From Rhizobium sp. (GTDB taxonomy: Bacteria; Pseudomonadota; Alphaproteobacteria; Rhizobiales; Rhizobiaceae): DNA of 64,000 nucleotides. The DNA lies in NCBI GenBank assembly GCA_028290545.1, contig JAQGJP010000002.1, positions 1 to 64,000 on the forward strand, in the 5' to 3' direction. The notes under the pieces are model-generated. The model was not told the DNA's origin, ran no database searches, and was given only the letters and a program-made list of their open reading frames with translations. The position numbers and the translations under genes were made by a program. Shown here one piece after another: positions 47,992 to 57,288 of the stretch. The stretch's first letter is position 1; every line of letters starts with the position of its first letter.

Positions 47992-49062
47992 ATGGCAATG
48001 GAGAACACACCGATGAGCGATGCCGTACCCAGCCGACCTGGCGGACTTTCCGGTCTGCTCGGCAGGATATCCTTCATCGACGTGATGCAGAGCGTCGGCC
48101 TCCTGGCTGTGATCCTGCTCGGCAGCGGCGTCATGAGCGTCATGAGCCCGGTATTCGCCACCGTGCGCAATATCGAGAATGTGCTGCAATCGGCGACAAT
48201 CATCGCTGTGGTCGCCATCGGCCAGACTTTCGTCATTCTCGTGGCCGGCATCGATCTTTCCGTTGCCTCGGTCCTGGTCCTTTCGTCGGTGCTGTCAGTC
48301 GGTCTTGTCCAATTCCAAGGTCTGCCTGCCGAAATCGCCGTCGCGCTTGCTCTGCTTGCCGGCCTCAGTATCGGGCTTGTCAACGGCCTTGCCGTGACAA
48401 AGCTCAAAATACCGGCGCTGATCGCGACACTTGCGACGATGACGATCGGGCGCGGCCTTGCCTATATCTATTCCGGCGGCACGAATATCGCCCCGGTGCC
48501 GGACTTCTTCGTGGAGCTGCAGGCGGCGCGTATTTTCGGCGTGCCGGCGGTGATCGTGCTGACGCTGGTCTTGGCGATCATCGCCCAGGTTGTCCTCTCA
48601 CGCACTTCCTTCGGACGTTCGGTCTATGCGACGGGCGGCAACCCACTCGCCGCGAGGCTTGCGGGCATCAGGACGGAGCGCGTCGTCATCATCGCCTTCA
48701 TGATCTCGGGCTTCATGTCCGCCATTGCCGGGCTGCTGATCACGGCCCGCTTCGAGGCGGGTGCTGCCACGGCTGCGCAAGGCATGGAGCTTGCGGTCAT
48801 TGCGGCCGTGGTCATCGGCGGCGTCAGCTTGTTCGGCGGCGAAGGCAATATAGGCAGCATGCTGCTCGGTGTGCTGCTGCTCGGACTGGTACAGAATGCC
48901 GTCAACCTCCTGAACGTGCCGCCGAACTGGGACTCGGTCGTCAGTGGTCTGGTGATCGCTGCGGCCGCGGCGCTCGATGTGTACAGACGCAACTATCTTG
49001 AAGCGGGCATGCGCAAGAAGGTGATTGCCAGCAAGGCAGGCAAGCCACCGAAACCGTCATAG
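47992..49062 (+). CDS. Ribose-type sugar ABC transporter permease
   Basis: A 356-residue RbsC-like permease with about eight to ten helices: ATIIAVVAIGQTFVILVAGIDLSVASVLVLSS, the family segment TGGNPLAARLAGI, and VIGGVSLFGGEGNIGSMLLGVLLLGLVQNAVNLL. ATG 47992 with GGGGAG seven bases upstream, 19 bp after the ATPase gene. Confidence 0.94.
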   Translation: MAMENTPMSDAVPSRPGGLSGLLGRISFIDVMQSVGLLAVILLGSGVMSVMSPVFATVRNIENVLQSATIIAVVAIGQTFVILVAGIDLSVASVLVLSSVLSVGLVQFQGLPAEIAVALALLAGLSIGLVNGLAVTKLKIPALIATLATMTIGRGLAYIYSGGTNIAPVPDFFVELQAARIFGVPAVIVLTLVLAIIAQVVLSRTSFGRSVYATGGNPLAARLAGIRTERVVIIAFMISGFMSAIAGLLITARFEAGAATAAQGMELAVIAAVVIGGVSLFGGEGNIGSMLLGVLLLGLVQNAVNLLNVPPNWDSVVSGLVIAAAAALDVYRRNYLEAGMRKKVIASKAGKPPKPS

Positions 49063-49235
49063 GTCAGACATACGCCAAGGAAACGTGCCGAATAGCGTGA
49101 ACTGAAAAGCATGATGTCGAAATAGACGCCCTTCGGGGCGAACGGGATCGCTTTGCCTTCGAAAAAGGGGCAGGCGGGAATACAGAGATTGCCGTCATTT
49201 CGGCGGTTTAACGGGTCCAACCGGGAGGAAACACT

Positions 49236-50243
49236 ATGGACGCGAATAAAATGAACACGACACGCCGCACATTCCTGCAACTGGCAGCCGGTGCGGCAGC
49301 CGCCACGACCGGCGGCATCGGTCTGCCGGGCGTGGCATTCGCCGAGGACAGCGTGCTGAAAGGCAAGAACCTCGCCTATATCGCTTTCGGCCTGCAATAT
49401 GAGTATCAGGTGACCCTGGTCGCCCATGTCAAGCAGCTCGCCGCCGACAAGGGCATCAACATTTCCGTCTATGACGGCAAGGGCGATCCCTCGACCCAGA
49501 CGACGCAGTTGCTCGACATCGTCAGCAAGCAGCCGGATATCATTCTGCTCAATCCCGTCGATGCGAAGCTGCTGCAGGGCGGCGTGCGTCAGGCAAACCA
49601 GGCCAATATCCCGCTGTTCATGCTGGAGAACCTGCCGCCACAGGGCGATTGGGTTGCTTATAACACGTTCGACGACGTCGCCGGCGGTGCTGCGGCTGCC
49701 GACGCGGTCGTCAAGCTGGCCGGCGACAAGGGCCGCGTGCTCGAAGTGCGCGGCGCGATCGGCTCCGGCCAGTCGGAGAAGCGCTTCAAGGGCTTCCATG
49801 ATCAGATGGCCGCGAAATATCCCGGCATCACCATCGATACGCTGAAAGCGGAATGGACGGCCGACAACGCCCAGACGCTGACCGTCGATGCCTTCACCCG
49901 CGATCCGAACGTCACGGCCATCTGGGCACACAATGACGAGATGATCCGCGGCGTGATCTCGGCGCTTCGCCAGATCGACCGCCTGAAGAAGGTGGGCGAA
50001 GAAGGCCATATCCCGGTGATCGGTTTCGACGGCACGCCGCTCGGCCTGCAGCGCATCCGCGAGGGAACGCAGGACGGCGATGTCGGCCAGAATCCGTTCT
50101 CGATGGGCAGCTCGATCGTCGGCGAAATGGAAAATTACTTCGCCAAGAAGCCGGTGAAACGTGAAACGCTGATCCAGCCGGTGATGATCTACAAGGACAA
50201 CGTCGACAGCAAGGACAATTGGGGCAATATGGTCAAGGGCTGA
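49236..50243 (+). CDS. Ribose-type sugar ABC transporter substrate-binding protein (Tat signal)
   Basis: A 335-residue periplasmic-binding protein (RbsB/type-1 fold): LVAHVKQLAADKGINISVYDGKGDPSTQTTQLLDIVSKQPDIILLNPVDAK, FTRDPNVTAIWAHNDEMIRGV and PVIGFDGTPLGLQRI. The signal has a twin-arginine motif TTRRTFLQ (R10-R11) and probable cleavage at AFA-ED (residue 36), so it is exported folded by Tat. GGAGG precedes the start. The 173 bp between permease and this gene hold no gene. Confidence 0.92.
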   Translation: MDANKMNTTRRTFLQLAAGAAAATTGGIGLPGVAFAEDSVLKGKNLAYIAFGLQYEYQVTLVAHVKQLAADKGINISVYDGKGDPSTQTTQLLDIVSKQPDIILLNPVDAKLLQGGVRQANQANIPLFMLENLPPQGDWVAYNTFDDVAGGAAAADAVVKLAGDKGRVLEVRGAIGSGQSEKRFKGFHDQMAAKYPGITIDTLKAEWTADNAQTLTVDAFTRDPNVTAIWAHNDEMIRGVISALRQIDRLKKVGEEGHIPVIGFDGTPLGLQRIREGTQDGDVGQNPFSMGSSIVGEMENYFAKKPVKRETLIQPVMIYKDNVDSKDNWGNMVKG

Positions 50244-50259
50244 CCGCTCCAACGGAACA

Positions 50260-50286
50260 CCGGGGCGCGATCCTGTCGCGCCCCGG
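50260..50286 (+). other. Strong stem-loop after the binding-protein gene
   Basis: Perfect 11-bp arms CCGGGGCGCGA (50260-50270) and TCGCGCCCCGG (50276-50286) with a 5-nt loop and no T-tract, 16 bp after the stop of the binding-protein gene. Such hairpins often stabilise the 3' end of binding-protein mRNA and lower downstream expression. Confidence 0.7.
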
Positions 50287-50325
50287 CAGCATGGGATCTT
50301 CTGGGAAGTGTTTGGGAATCGCGGG

Positions 50326-51579
50326 ATGACAACAGATATTATGACGCCGGACTATGCGCGCAACATGCGGCTTGTCGGCCATTCCGATCAGGGCGGCCGC
50401 GCCGACGGCATCCAGATCATGGTTGAGGACGGCTTTGCCTATATCGGCCACCTGTTCAGCCAGGGTGTGTCGATCGTTGATGTCCGCGACCCGAAAAATC
50501 CGAAGCCGGCGGGTTATATGCCGGCGCCGGCCAATACCTGGAATGTCCACGTGCAGATCGCCGATGGCCTGCTGCTGGTGATCCACGGCAAGGACGTGTT
50601 TGCCGACAGCGCCTTCGCGGATGAGGCGAGCTATTACAAGGCCGCGGCCGGGACCGCGCTCGGCACCGCCGCGCCAAAAAAGGCGCGCGACTGGGATGCC
50701 GGACTTGCGGTCTACGATATTGCCTCCAAGCCCGGCGAACCGCGCCGCATCGGCTTCATGCCCGTGTCCGGCGGCATCCACCGCATTTGGTGGACCGGCG
50801 GTAAATGGGCCTATGTTTCGGCCCTGCTCGACGGCTATACCGATTTCATCTTCATGACCGTCGACATGTCCGACCCGACCAATCCCCGCGAGGCCGGACG
50901 TTATGCGCTGCCGGGCATGCATCTTGCCGCCGGCGAGACGCCGACCTGGCCGTCGAATGCAAAATTCGGCCTGCATCATGCGATCGTTGATGGCGACATC
51001 GCCTGGGGCGCCTGGCGCGATGCGGGTCTCGTGGTGATGGATGTTTCCGACCGCACGAGCCCCAAGCTCATCAAGCATACCAACTGGTCGCCGCCGTTCC
51101 AGGGCGGCACGCACAATTGCCTGCCGATCGCCGGTCGCGACCTGCTCGTGGTGCTGGACGAGGCCGTGCTTGACGATTTCGAGGACGGGTTGAAGAATAT
51201 CTGGATCTTCGACGTCAAGAACCCGGCCAATCCGGTGCCGATCGCCACCATGCCGGCGCCCTCGGATCAGGACTATACGCATAAAGGCGCGCATTACGGC
51301 CCGCACAATATCCACGAGAATCGGCCGGGCAGTTTTCAGAGCTCGTCGCTTATCTTCTCGACCTGGCAGAATGCCGGCGTGCGTGTCTTCGATATTTCCA
51401 ATGCCTATCAGCCAAAGGAAGTCGGCGCGCTGGTGCCGCCGCCGCCGCGCTCGATGATGGACAAGCGTCCGGGCAAGAAGCCGATTATCCAGACCTGCGA
51501 TCTCTTTGTCGATAGCGCCGGCCTCATCTATGTGACCGACTACAATGCCGGTCTCTATGTCATGGAATACAATGGCTGA
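50326..51579 (+). CDS. LVIVD-repeat beta-propeller protein
   Basis: A 417-residue protein with repeating blades of the LVIVD type: QGVSIVDVRDPKNPKPAGYM, GLAVYDIASKPGEPRRIGFM, FMTVDMSDPTNPREAGRYAL, GLVVMDVSDRTSPKLIKHT, IWIFDVKNPANPVPIATMP, GVRVFDISNAYQPKEVGALV. No signal peptide is seen, so it is probably cytoplasmic. It may be an enzyme or a scaffold; function unknown. ATG 50326 is preferred to a GTG at 50308. Second part of the transporter operon, followed by two flavin enzymes. Confidence 0.85.
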   Translation: MTTDIMTPDYARNMRLVGHSDQGGRADGIQIMVEDGFAYIGHLFSQGVSIVDVRDPKNPKPAGYMPAPANTWNVHVQIADGLLLVIHGKDVFADSAFADEASYYKAAAGTALGTAAPKKARDWDAGLAVYDIASKPGEPRRIGFMPVSGGIHRIWWTGGKWAYVSALLDGYTDFIFMTVDMSDPTNPREAGRYALPGMHLAAGETPTWPSNAKFGLHHAIVDGDIAWGAWRDAGLVVMDVSDRTSPKLIKHTNWSPPFQGGTHNCLPIAGRDLLVVLDEAVLDDFEDGLKNIWIFDVKNPANPVPIATMPAPSDQDYTHKGAHYGPHNIHENRPGSFQSSSLIFSTWQNAGVRVFDISNAYQPKEVGALVPPPPRSMMDKRPGKKPIIQTCDLFVDSAGLIYVTDYNAGLYVMEYNG

Positions 51580-51614
51580 GCACGCTCGGCAGGACGCATT
51601 TGAAAGGAATGATC

Positions 51615-52997
51615 ATGAACCTTTTCGGCTCATATGACGTGGTGGTCACCGGCGCCGGCTCGTCCGGCATCGTGGCGGCCATCCGTGCCGCCCGCGAGGG
51701 CGCCAACGTGCTGTTGCTCGAGGGCACCGGCTTCCTCGGCGGTTTGATCACAGGCGGGCGCCTCACCAAGCCGACCGGCCTGATCAATTCGAAGATTTTT
51801 CACGAGATGCTGGACCGCTGTGTCGGCTACAAGGGCGCTGACGGCCGCGTCCGTGAATCCTACTGGGGCAAATATACCGGCACCTTCGATGCCGAGGTGA
51901 TGCAGCGCGTCATCATCGAAATGGTCGAGGAGGCTGGCGTCGAAGTCCTGCTGCGCGCCAATGTCGTGCAGACCGTGATGAAGCACAGCGCGGTGCACGG
52001 GCTGATCATCCGCACCAAGTCGGGTGAGAGCCTGGTGCTCGCCAAGGCCTTCGTCGATGCCTCGGGTGACGGCGATGTTGCCGCGCTCGCCGGCGCCGAT
52101 TTCATGCTGGGACGCGAGGCGGACGGGCTCACGCAGCCGATCACCTCCTATTTTCGGGTGCTGAACGTCAACGTGCCGGCGCTGATCGCCGATTGCGAGG
52201 CCAACCGCGCCGACATGTGGGAAGTCGTCTATCCGAAGGAGGCGGGCAACCGCAACGAGGACTACGCGATGGCGGTGCTGCTGACCGGTTTCCAGCAGCG
52301 CATCAAGGACAAGGTGGCCGAGGGCTTCGACTGGATCATCCCCAAGGATCACATTACCATGAAGACCGGGCTGATCCCCGGCGAGATCAGCGTCAACGTC
52401 ACCCGCTTCCAAGGCAACGGCCTCGACGACCGGGATTTGAGCCGGGCCGAGATCGAGATCCGCAAACAGGCCTATTGCGCCTTCGATTTCCTGCAGCGCT
52501 ATGTCAAGGGCTTCGAGGATGCCATCTTCCTGGAGGTCGCGCCAAAACTCGGCATTCGCGAGACGCGCCGCGTCACCGGACAGTATATCCTGACCGAGGC
52601 CGATGTGCGCGGCAACAAGCGCTTCGACGATGCGATCGGGCTCTGCAATTCCCCCGTCGATGTGCATGAGCCGGGCGGCAGCCGCGCGATCATGGATCAC
52701 GTCGGCATCGGCTACGGCATTCCCTATCGCTGCCTGGTGCCGCTCAAACTCGACAATATCCTGATGGCGGGCCGCTGCATCTCTGTCGACGAGATTGCCT
52801 TCGGTTCGACCCGCAATGTGCCGGCCTGCACGATGACCGGCGAGGCCGTGGCGATCGCGGCGGCGCTGGCGGCAAAACGCGGCGTTTCCACGTCGCAGAT
52901 TTCGGCGAGCGAAGTACAGGCGCGGCTGCGCGAACTTGGCGTCTGGCTGGGCACGCCGGGCGAGGATGTTCCGGACGTTTTGAAACAGGCAAGCTGA
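51615..52997 (+). CDS. FAD-dependent oxidoreductase
   Basis: A 460-residue flavoprotein of the FAD_oxidored type: dinucleotide motif VVVTGAGSSGIVAAIRAAREGANVLLLEG, GFLGGLITGGRLT, VDASGDGDVAALAGADF, and the closing FAD segment LDNILMAGRCISVDEIAFGSTRNVPACTMTGEAV. The substrate is unknown; relatives oxidise or dehydrate sugar-like compounds. ATG 51615, six bases after AAAGGA. Co-directional with the LVIVD gene (35-bp gap) and the flavin enzyme (14-bp gap). Confidence 0.88.
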   Translation: MNLFGSYDVVVTGAGSSGIVAAIRAAREGANVLLLEGTGFLGGLITGGRLTKPTGLINSKIFHEMLDRCVGYKGADGRVRESYWGKYTGTFDAEVMQRVIIEMVEEAGVEVLLRANVVQTVMKHSAVHGLIIRTKSGESLVLAKAFVDASGDGDVAALAGADFMLGREADGLTQPITSYFRVLNVNVPALIADCEANRADMWEVVYPKEAGNRNEDYAMAVLLTGFQQRIKDKVAEGFDWIIPKDHITMKTGLIPGEISVNVTRFQGNGLDDRDLSRAEIEIRKQAYCAFDFLQRYVKGFEDAIFLEVAPKLGIRETRRVTGQYILTEADVRGNKRFDDAIGLCNSPVDVHEPGGSRAIMDHVGIGYGIPYRCLVPLKLDNILMAGRCISVDEIAFGSTRNVPACTMTGEAVAIAAALAAKRGVSTSQISASEVQARLRELGVWLGTPGEDVPDVLKQAS

Positions 52998-53011
52998 AAA
53001 CGGAGACAGAG

Positions 53012-55102
53012 GTGGCCGAAACCTTGGCCGGATCGAACCCCGATAAAGTGGCCTACAGCCATTTGCTGAGCCCGTTTGTGATCGGCCGCGTCCAGCTTCG
53101 CAATCGGGTGGTCTTCCAGCCGCATTTCACCGCGCTCGGGCATCTTGACGGCATGCCGAGCGATGAACTTGTCGCCTATCACGAAGAGCGGGCGCGGGGC
53201 GGGGTCGGCCTGATTATTCTCGAGAGCATGGCGATCCATCCAACCGGCAAGATGTCTCGGCGTTTCATCAATGCCTGGGATCCGGGTGTCGTGCCGGGGC
53301 TTGCGCGGATCGCCGACGCCGTGCATGCGCAGGGCGCGAAGCTTTTCGGCCAGCTCACCCATGGCGGCCACACCTCGCTTGAACAGCCGCCGCACATCCT
53401 GTGGGCGCCGACCCAGATGCCGGAACCGTCGAGCCATCATTCCACCAAGGCGATGGACGATGACGATATCCGCGCCGTGATCGCCGGTTTCGCCAAGAGT
53501 GCGCGGAATTTGATTCTGGCCGGACTCGACGGCATCGAAATCAAGATCGCCCATGACGGACTGTTGCGCTCCTTTGCCTCGCCATTCTTCAACCGGCGCA
53601 CCGATGCCTATGGCGGCTCGTTCGAAAACCGCATGCGGCTTTCCTATGAAGTCATTGCCGCGATCAAGCAGGCAACGGGGCCAGAGGTACCGCTCGGCGT
53701 GCGCATCTGCGTCAACGAATTCACGCCCTTCGGCTATGACACCGACTATGGCCTCGAGATGGTGCGCGGCCTCGAGGCGACGGGCCAGATCGATTATTTC
53801 AATTCCGATGCCGGCTCCTTCTCCAGCTATTGGATGGAAATCCCGCCTGCAGCCGTTGCCGCCAGCGATTTCCGCCGCATCAATGCGGCGCTGAAACAGG
53901 CAACGAAGCTGCCGGTCGTGGGTTTTGGGAGGATATCTCCGATGAGCGGCGAAGCGCTATTGGCTGCCGGCGAAGCCGATCTTATCGGCATGGCGCGGCA
54001 GCTGATCGCCGATCCGGAAACCGTCAACAAGATCGCGGCCGGACGTGGCGATCTCGTCCGGCTCTGTATCGCCTGCAATGACGGCTGCATTTATCAGGTC
54101 GGCCAGGAAAAAGCGGTGCGCTGCGTCCACAATCCCGGCGCCGGCCAGGAACGCCGGATGAGCGAGCGGCTGGTCGGCAGGGCGGACAGATCCAGGCATA
54201 TCGTCATTGCCGGTGGCGGTCCCGCTGGTCTGAAGGTTGCCGAGATTGCCGCCCGGCGTGGACACCGCGTTACGCTGCTGGAAAAATCCCGGCGGCTCGG
54301 CGGACAGGTCAATCTGGCGGCGCTGCAACCCGGACATTCCGCTATCGGCGAGGTGACATCCTATCTCGAAGCCGCCGTCGCCGATCTCGGAGTCACCGTG
54401 AAACTTGGCACCGCCGCGACGGCGGAAAGCCTGGCGGCGCTTTTGCCGGACATCATTATCGTTGCCACCGGCTCCGAGCCCAACCTGCCGAGCGGACTGG
54501 ATGGCGCGACGGAGAATTCGCGCGCGCTCGGCCGGCAGATATTGCCTGAAATCGACGGACTTGATCTGGATTTCGTCGTTTCCGGCGATCAGGTTCTTTC
54601 CGGCGAAAAAGTGCTGTCCGGTCACGTCGTCGTCATCGACAACAACGGCCATTGGGAGGCTGCCGGCACGGCGGAGTTCCTTGCCGATGCCAACTGTCGC
54701 GTCACGGTCATGGCCTCGCATGGCATGATCGGCGAAGACATCGAGGCAGGAACGCGCACACTCTTTCATCGCCGGGCGGCGATCAAGGGCATTCGCCTGA
54801 TGCCAAACACATCGCTCGTCTCGATCGAGCCAAACCGGGTGCGCATCTCGGCGGTCTTTTCGGATGCCGACGCGATCGGCTGGGCGAAATATATCCTGAT
54901 GCCAGGCGAAGAGACCTTCCTCGAGGACGTCGACTGGGTGGTGCCGGTGATCGGCCGCCGTTCGCGCGAGGATCTTTACCTCGATCTCAAGGCGCGGCCC
55001 GAATTCAAACATATCGAGATCGCCCGCGTCGGTGACTGTGTGGCACCCCGGCTGATCCAGAGCACAATCCTGGAGGCGTTCGAACTCGGCCGAAATCTAT
55101 GA
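53012..55102 (+). CDS. NADH:flavin oxidoreductase with Fe-S and FAD/NAD domains
   Basis: A 696-residue enzyme of the 2,4-dienoyl-CoA reductase/trimethylamine dehydrogenase class. An Old-Yellow-Enzyme FMN barrel (about 15-345; HFTALGHLDGMPSDELVAYHEERARGGVGLII, GQLTHGGHTS, FNRRTDAYGGSFENRMR), a 4Fe-4S motif CIACNDGC...C (about 354-373), then FAD and NAD(P) domains (VIAGGGPAGLKVAEIAARRGHRVTLLEKS). GTG start at 53012. Could reduce a conjugated enone or demethylate an amine. The substrate is unknown. Confidence 0.92.
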   Translation: MAETLAGSNPDKVAYSHLLSPFVIGRVQLRNRVVFQPHFTALGHLDGMPSDELVAYHEERARGGVGLIILESMAIHPTGKMSRRFINAWDPGVVPGLARIADAVHAQGAKLFGQLTHGGHTSLEQPPHILWAPTQMPEPSSHHSTKAMDDDDIRAVIAGFAKSARNLILAGLDGIEIKIAHDGLLRSFASPFFNRRTDAYGGSFENRMRLSYEVIAAIKQATGPEVPLGVRICVNEFTPFGYDTDYGLEMVRGLEATGQIDYFNSDAGSFSSYWMEIPPAAVAASDFRRINAALKQATKLPVVGFGRISPMSGEALLAAGEADLIGMARQLIADPETVNKIAAGRGDLVRLCIACNDGCIYQVGQEKAVRCVHNPGAGQERRMSERLVGRADRSRHIVIAGGGPAGLKVAEIAARRGHRVTLLEKSRRLGGQVNLAALQPGHSAIGEVTSYLEAAVADLGVTVKLGTAATAESLAALLPDIIIVATGSEPNLPSGLDGATENSRALGRQILPEIDGLDLDFVVSGDQVLSGEKVLSGHVVVIDNNGHWEAAGTAEFLADANCRVTVMASHGMIGEDIEAGTRTLFHRRAAIKGIRLMPNTSLVSIEPNRVRISAVFSDADAIGWAKYILMPGEETFLEDVDWVVPVIGRRSREDLYLDLKARPEFKHIEIARVGDCVAPRLIQSTILEAFELGRNL

Positions 55103-55121
55103 GAAACAAGGGAGGATATCG

Positions 55122-55952
55122 ATGAAACTTGCCTTCAACACCTGGGTCTATTCCAGCTTTCCGGTCTGGGTTCCTTCCTACCCGCTGGGAGACGTCATCG
55201 AGCGGATCGCGGCGATCGGCTATGATGGCATCGAGATCGGCGCGGCAAGCCCGCATGCCTATCCCGATTACCTCAATGCCGAGCGCCGCCGCGAAATCCG
55301 CCACACGCTGGAAGCCAATGGTCTGGCTTTGGCCAGCATGCTACCCGCGCCGGGTGGCGGACCTGGCTTCAATGCCGCCTCGCCGCTGCCGGAAGAGCGG
55401 GCCAACACGATCGATCAATACCGCAAGGTCGTCGATCTCTGCGCCGATCTCGGTGGCTCGACCGTGCTTTATGTCGCCGGCTGGCAGGTGTTCGGCACGA
55501 GCCGCGCGCAAGCCTGGGCCTGGAGCCGCGAGGCGCTGATCCAGATTGCCGATGCGGCGGCTACTCGGGGCGTCACCATCGCCATCGAGCCGACATCGGC
55601 CGACAGCAATCTGATCGATTCCTGCGACGATGCAATGCAGCTTATGACGCAAGTCGGAAAGCCGAACGTCAAGCTGATGTTCGACACCTATCACGTCATC
55701 TATCGCAACGAGGTTTCCACCGACTACATCAAGCGCATGGGCAAGGATTTGCATCATGTCCATCTGGCGGACGTCAATCGCGCTGCACCCAGCGACAACG
55801 GCAAAGCCGATTACCGTGCGATCATCAAGGAACTCAGGAAGCAGGATTTCCAGGGCTATGTGACGATGGAAATCGGCTTCGACCGCCGAGCCGTCGAGCC
55901 GGATCGCATTGCCCGCGAGGCCCTGGAATATATCAGGCCGCTCATGGTCTAG
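55122..55952 (+). CDS. Sugar phosphate isomerase/epimerase family protein
   Basis: A 276-residue AP-endonuclease-2-fold TIM barrel: MKLAFNTWVYSSFPVWVPSYPLGDVIERIAAIGYDGIEIGAASPHAYP, TIAIEPTSADSNLIDS, VKLMFDTYHVIYRNE, HHVHLADVNR, YVTMEIGFDRR. The metal-site Glu, Asp, His and Glu positions seem intact. Last gene of the operon 46449-55952, probably acting on the product of the flavin enzymes or the imported sugar. Confidence 0.9.
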   Translation: MKLAFNTWVYSSFPVWVPSYPLGDVIERIAAIGYDGIEIGAASPHAYPDYLNAERRREIRHTLEANGLALASMLPAPGGGPGFNAASPLPEERANTIDQYRKVVDLCADLGGSTVLYVAGWQVFGTSRAQAWAWSREALIQIADAAATRGVTIAIEPTSADSNLIDSCDDAMQLMTQVGKPNVKLMFDTYHVIYRNEVSTDYIKRMGKDLHHVHLADVNRAAPSDNGKADYRAIIKELRKQDFQGYVTMEIGFDRRAVEPDRIAREALEYIRPLMV

Positions 55953-55968
55953 ATGTTTGGTCCCAGAC

Positions 55969-56140
55969 TCGAAGCCGCGCTCGAGAAACATCTCTCCGAG
56001 GTCTCGTTAGCTCAACCGATAGCGCAGCCAACCGCCTGCACGATCAGCCATGCCTCAAAATGCCGCCCCTTGAAATCGTCCTTCGACTGGCGTTTCAGTT
56101 TTTCGGCTGTCGCGTTCAGAATCGTCGTTACGCTCCACAT
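55969..56140 (-). pseudogene. IS6-family transposase N-terminal remnant
   Basis: On the minus strand the sequence reads LKRQSKDDFKGRHFEAWLIVQAV (about 56100-56032), the start typical of an IS6-family transposase. After a small deletion it continues in another frame as RYRLS-stop-RDLGEMFLERGFE, ending near 55969 against the isomerase gene end. The catalytic part is absent. The fragment lies between two convergent operons and marks an old insertion. Confidence 0.7.
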
Positions 56141-56218
56141 CGGACGGAGCGCCAAAATCTCTTCCGATGGTCGACGGACCATCAAGACTGGAAATTGCGG
56201 CAAGCCCTTGGATTTCCT

Positions 56219-57274
56219 TCAGTTGATGCGCAGCCCAGTCGCGGCATCAAAGAGATGAATGTTGGCGGCAATAGGGATGACTGTCAGGTGGTCGCCGGGC
56301 TGGGCCATGATGCGTTCGCGCAAGGCCACCATTACATCGGCTCCCGCCAGGCGTGTTGCGATCTGGGTTTCAGCCCCTGTCGGTTCCATTGCGATGATTT
56401 CGGCCTTCAGTCCGGTTTCGCTCAGCACGAAGTGCTCGGGCCGAATACCCAGCACGACATCGCGTGACCCGGCTTTGGTCTGCTCCGATCCGATCGGGAA
56501 GACGGTACCATCCGCCGCGACGAAATCGTCGTCCACCAGTGTGCCGGCAATCATGTTCATGGCGGGCGAGCCGATGAAGCCTGCCACGAACAGATTGGCC
56601 GGCCGGTCATAGAGCTCGAGCGGCGTGCCGATCTGCTCGACCATGCCGTCATGCATCACCACGATGCGATCGGCCATGGTCATCGCCTCGATCTGGTCAT
56701 GCGTGACATAGACTGTGGTGGTCTTCAGCCGGGCGTGGTTCTGTTTGATCTCGCTGCGCATGGCGACGCGCAGCTTGGCGTCGAGGTTGGAGAGCGGCTC
56801 ATCGAACAGGAAGACTGAGGGGTTGCGGATCATCGCCCGCCCCATGGCTACGCGCTGGCGCTGCCCGCCCGAGAGTTCCTTCGGCAAGCGACCAAGATAC
56901 GGCGTCAAACCCAGAATTTCGGCCGCATGGGCTATGCGCCGTATCTGTTCCTCTCGCGGCATGCCCTTCAGCCTGAGCGCGAATGCCATGTTCTGCTCAA
57001 CGGTCATGTGGGGGTAGAGCGCATAGGACTGGAATACCATCGCGATATCGCGGTCCGCAGGCGCCAGATCGTTGATGACGTTTCCGTCTATGGCGATTTC
57101 ACCGCTGGTGATTTCCTCAAGCCCCGCGATCATGCGCAGCAGTGTGGATTTGCCACATCCCGACGGGCCGACCAGAACAAGGAATTCACCGTCGCGAATA
57201 TCCACCGAAACGCCTTTGAGCACCTCCAGCCTGTTGTAGATCTTGCGCACATCGCCGATCGTGACCGATCCCAT
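56219..57274 (-). CDS. Sugar ABC transporter ATP-binding protein (UgpC/MalK type)
   Basis: A 351-residue ATPase: Walker A VGPSGCGKST, signature [15 protein letters not shown], Walker B VFLFDEPLSNLDAKLR, then an OB-type regulatory domain (VVLGIRPEHFVLSE). The start at 57274 has GGGAG eight bases upstream. It probably powers the permeases encoded on the other strand at 62570-64000, which have no ATPase gene of their own in the window. Confidence 0.93.
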   Translation of the reverse strand: MGSVTIGDVRKIYNRLEVLKGVSVDIRDGEFLVLVGPSGCGKSTLLRMIAGLEEITSGEIAIDGNVINDLAPADRDIAMVFQSYALYPHMTVEQNMAFALRLKGMPREEQIRRIAHAAEILGLTPYLGRLPKELSGGQRQRVAMGRAMIRNPSVFLFDEPLSNLDAKLRVAMRSEIKQNHARLKTTTVYVTHDQIEAMTMADRIVVMHDGMVEQIGTPLELYDRPANLFVAGFIGSPAMNMIAGTLVDDDFVAADGTVFPIGSEQTKAGSRDVVLGIRPEHFVLSETGLKAEIIAMEPTGAETQIATRLAGADVMVALRERIMAQPGDHLTVIPIAANIHLFDAATGLRIN

Positions 57275-57288
57275 ATCGTCGTCTCCCG

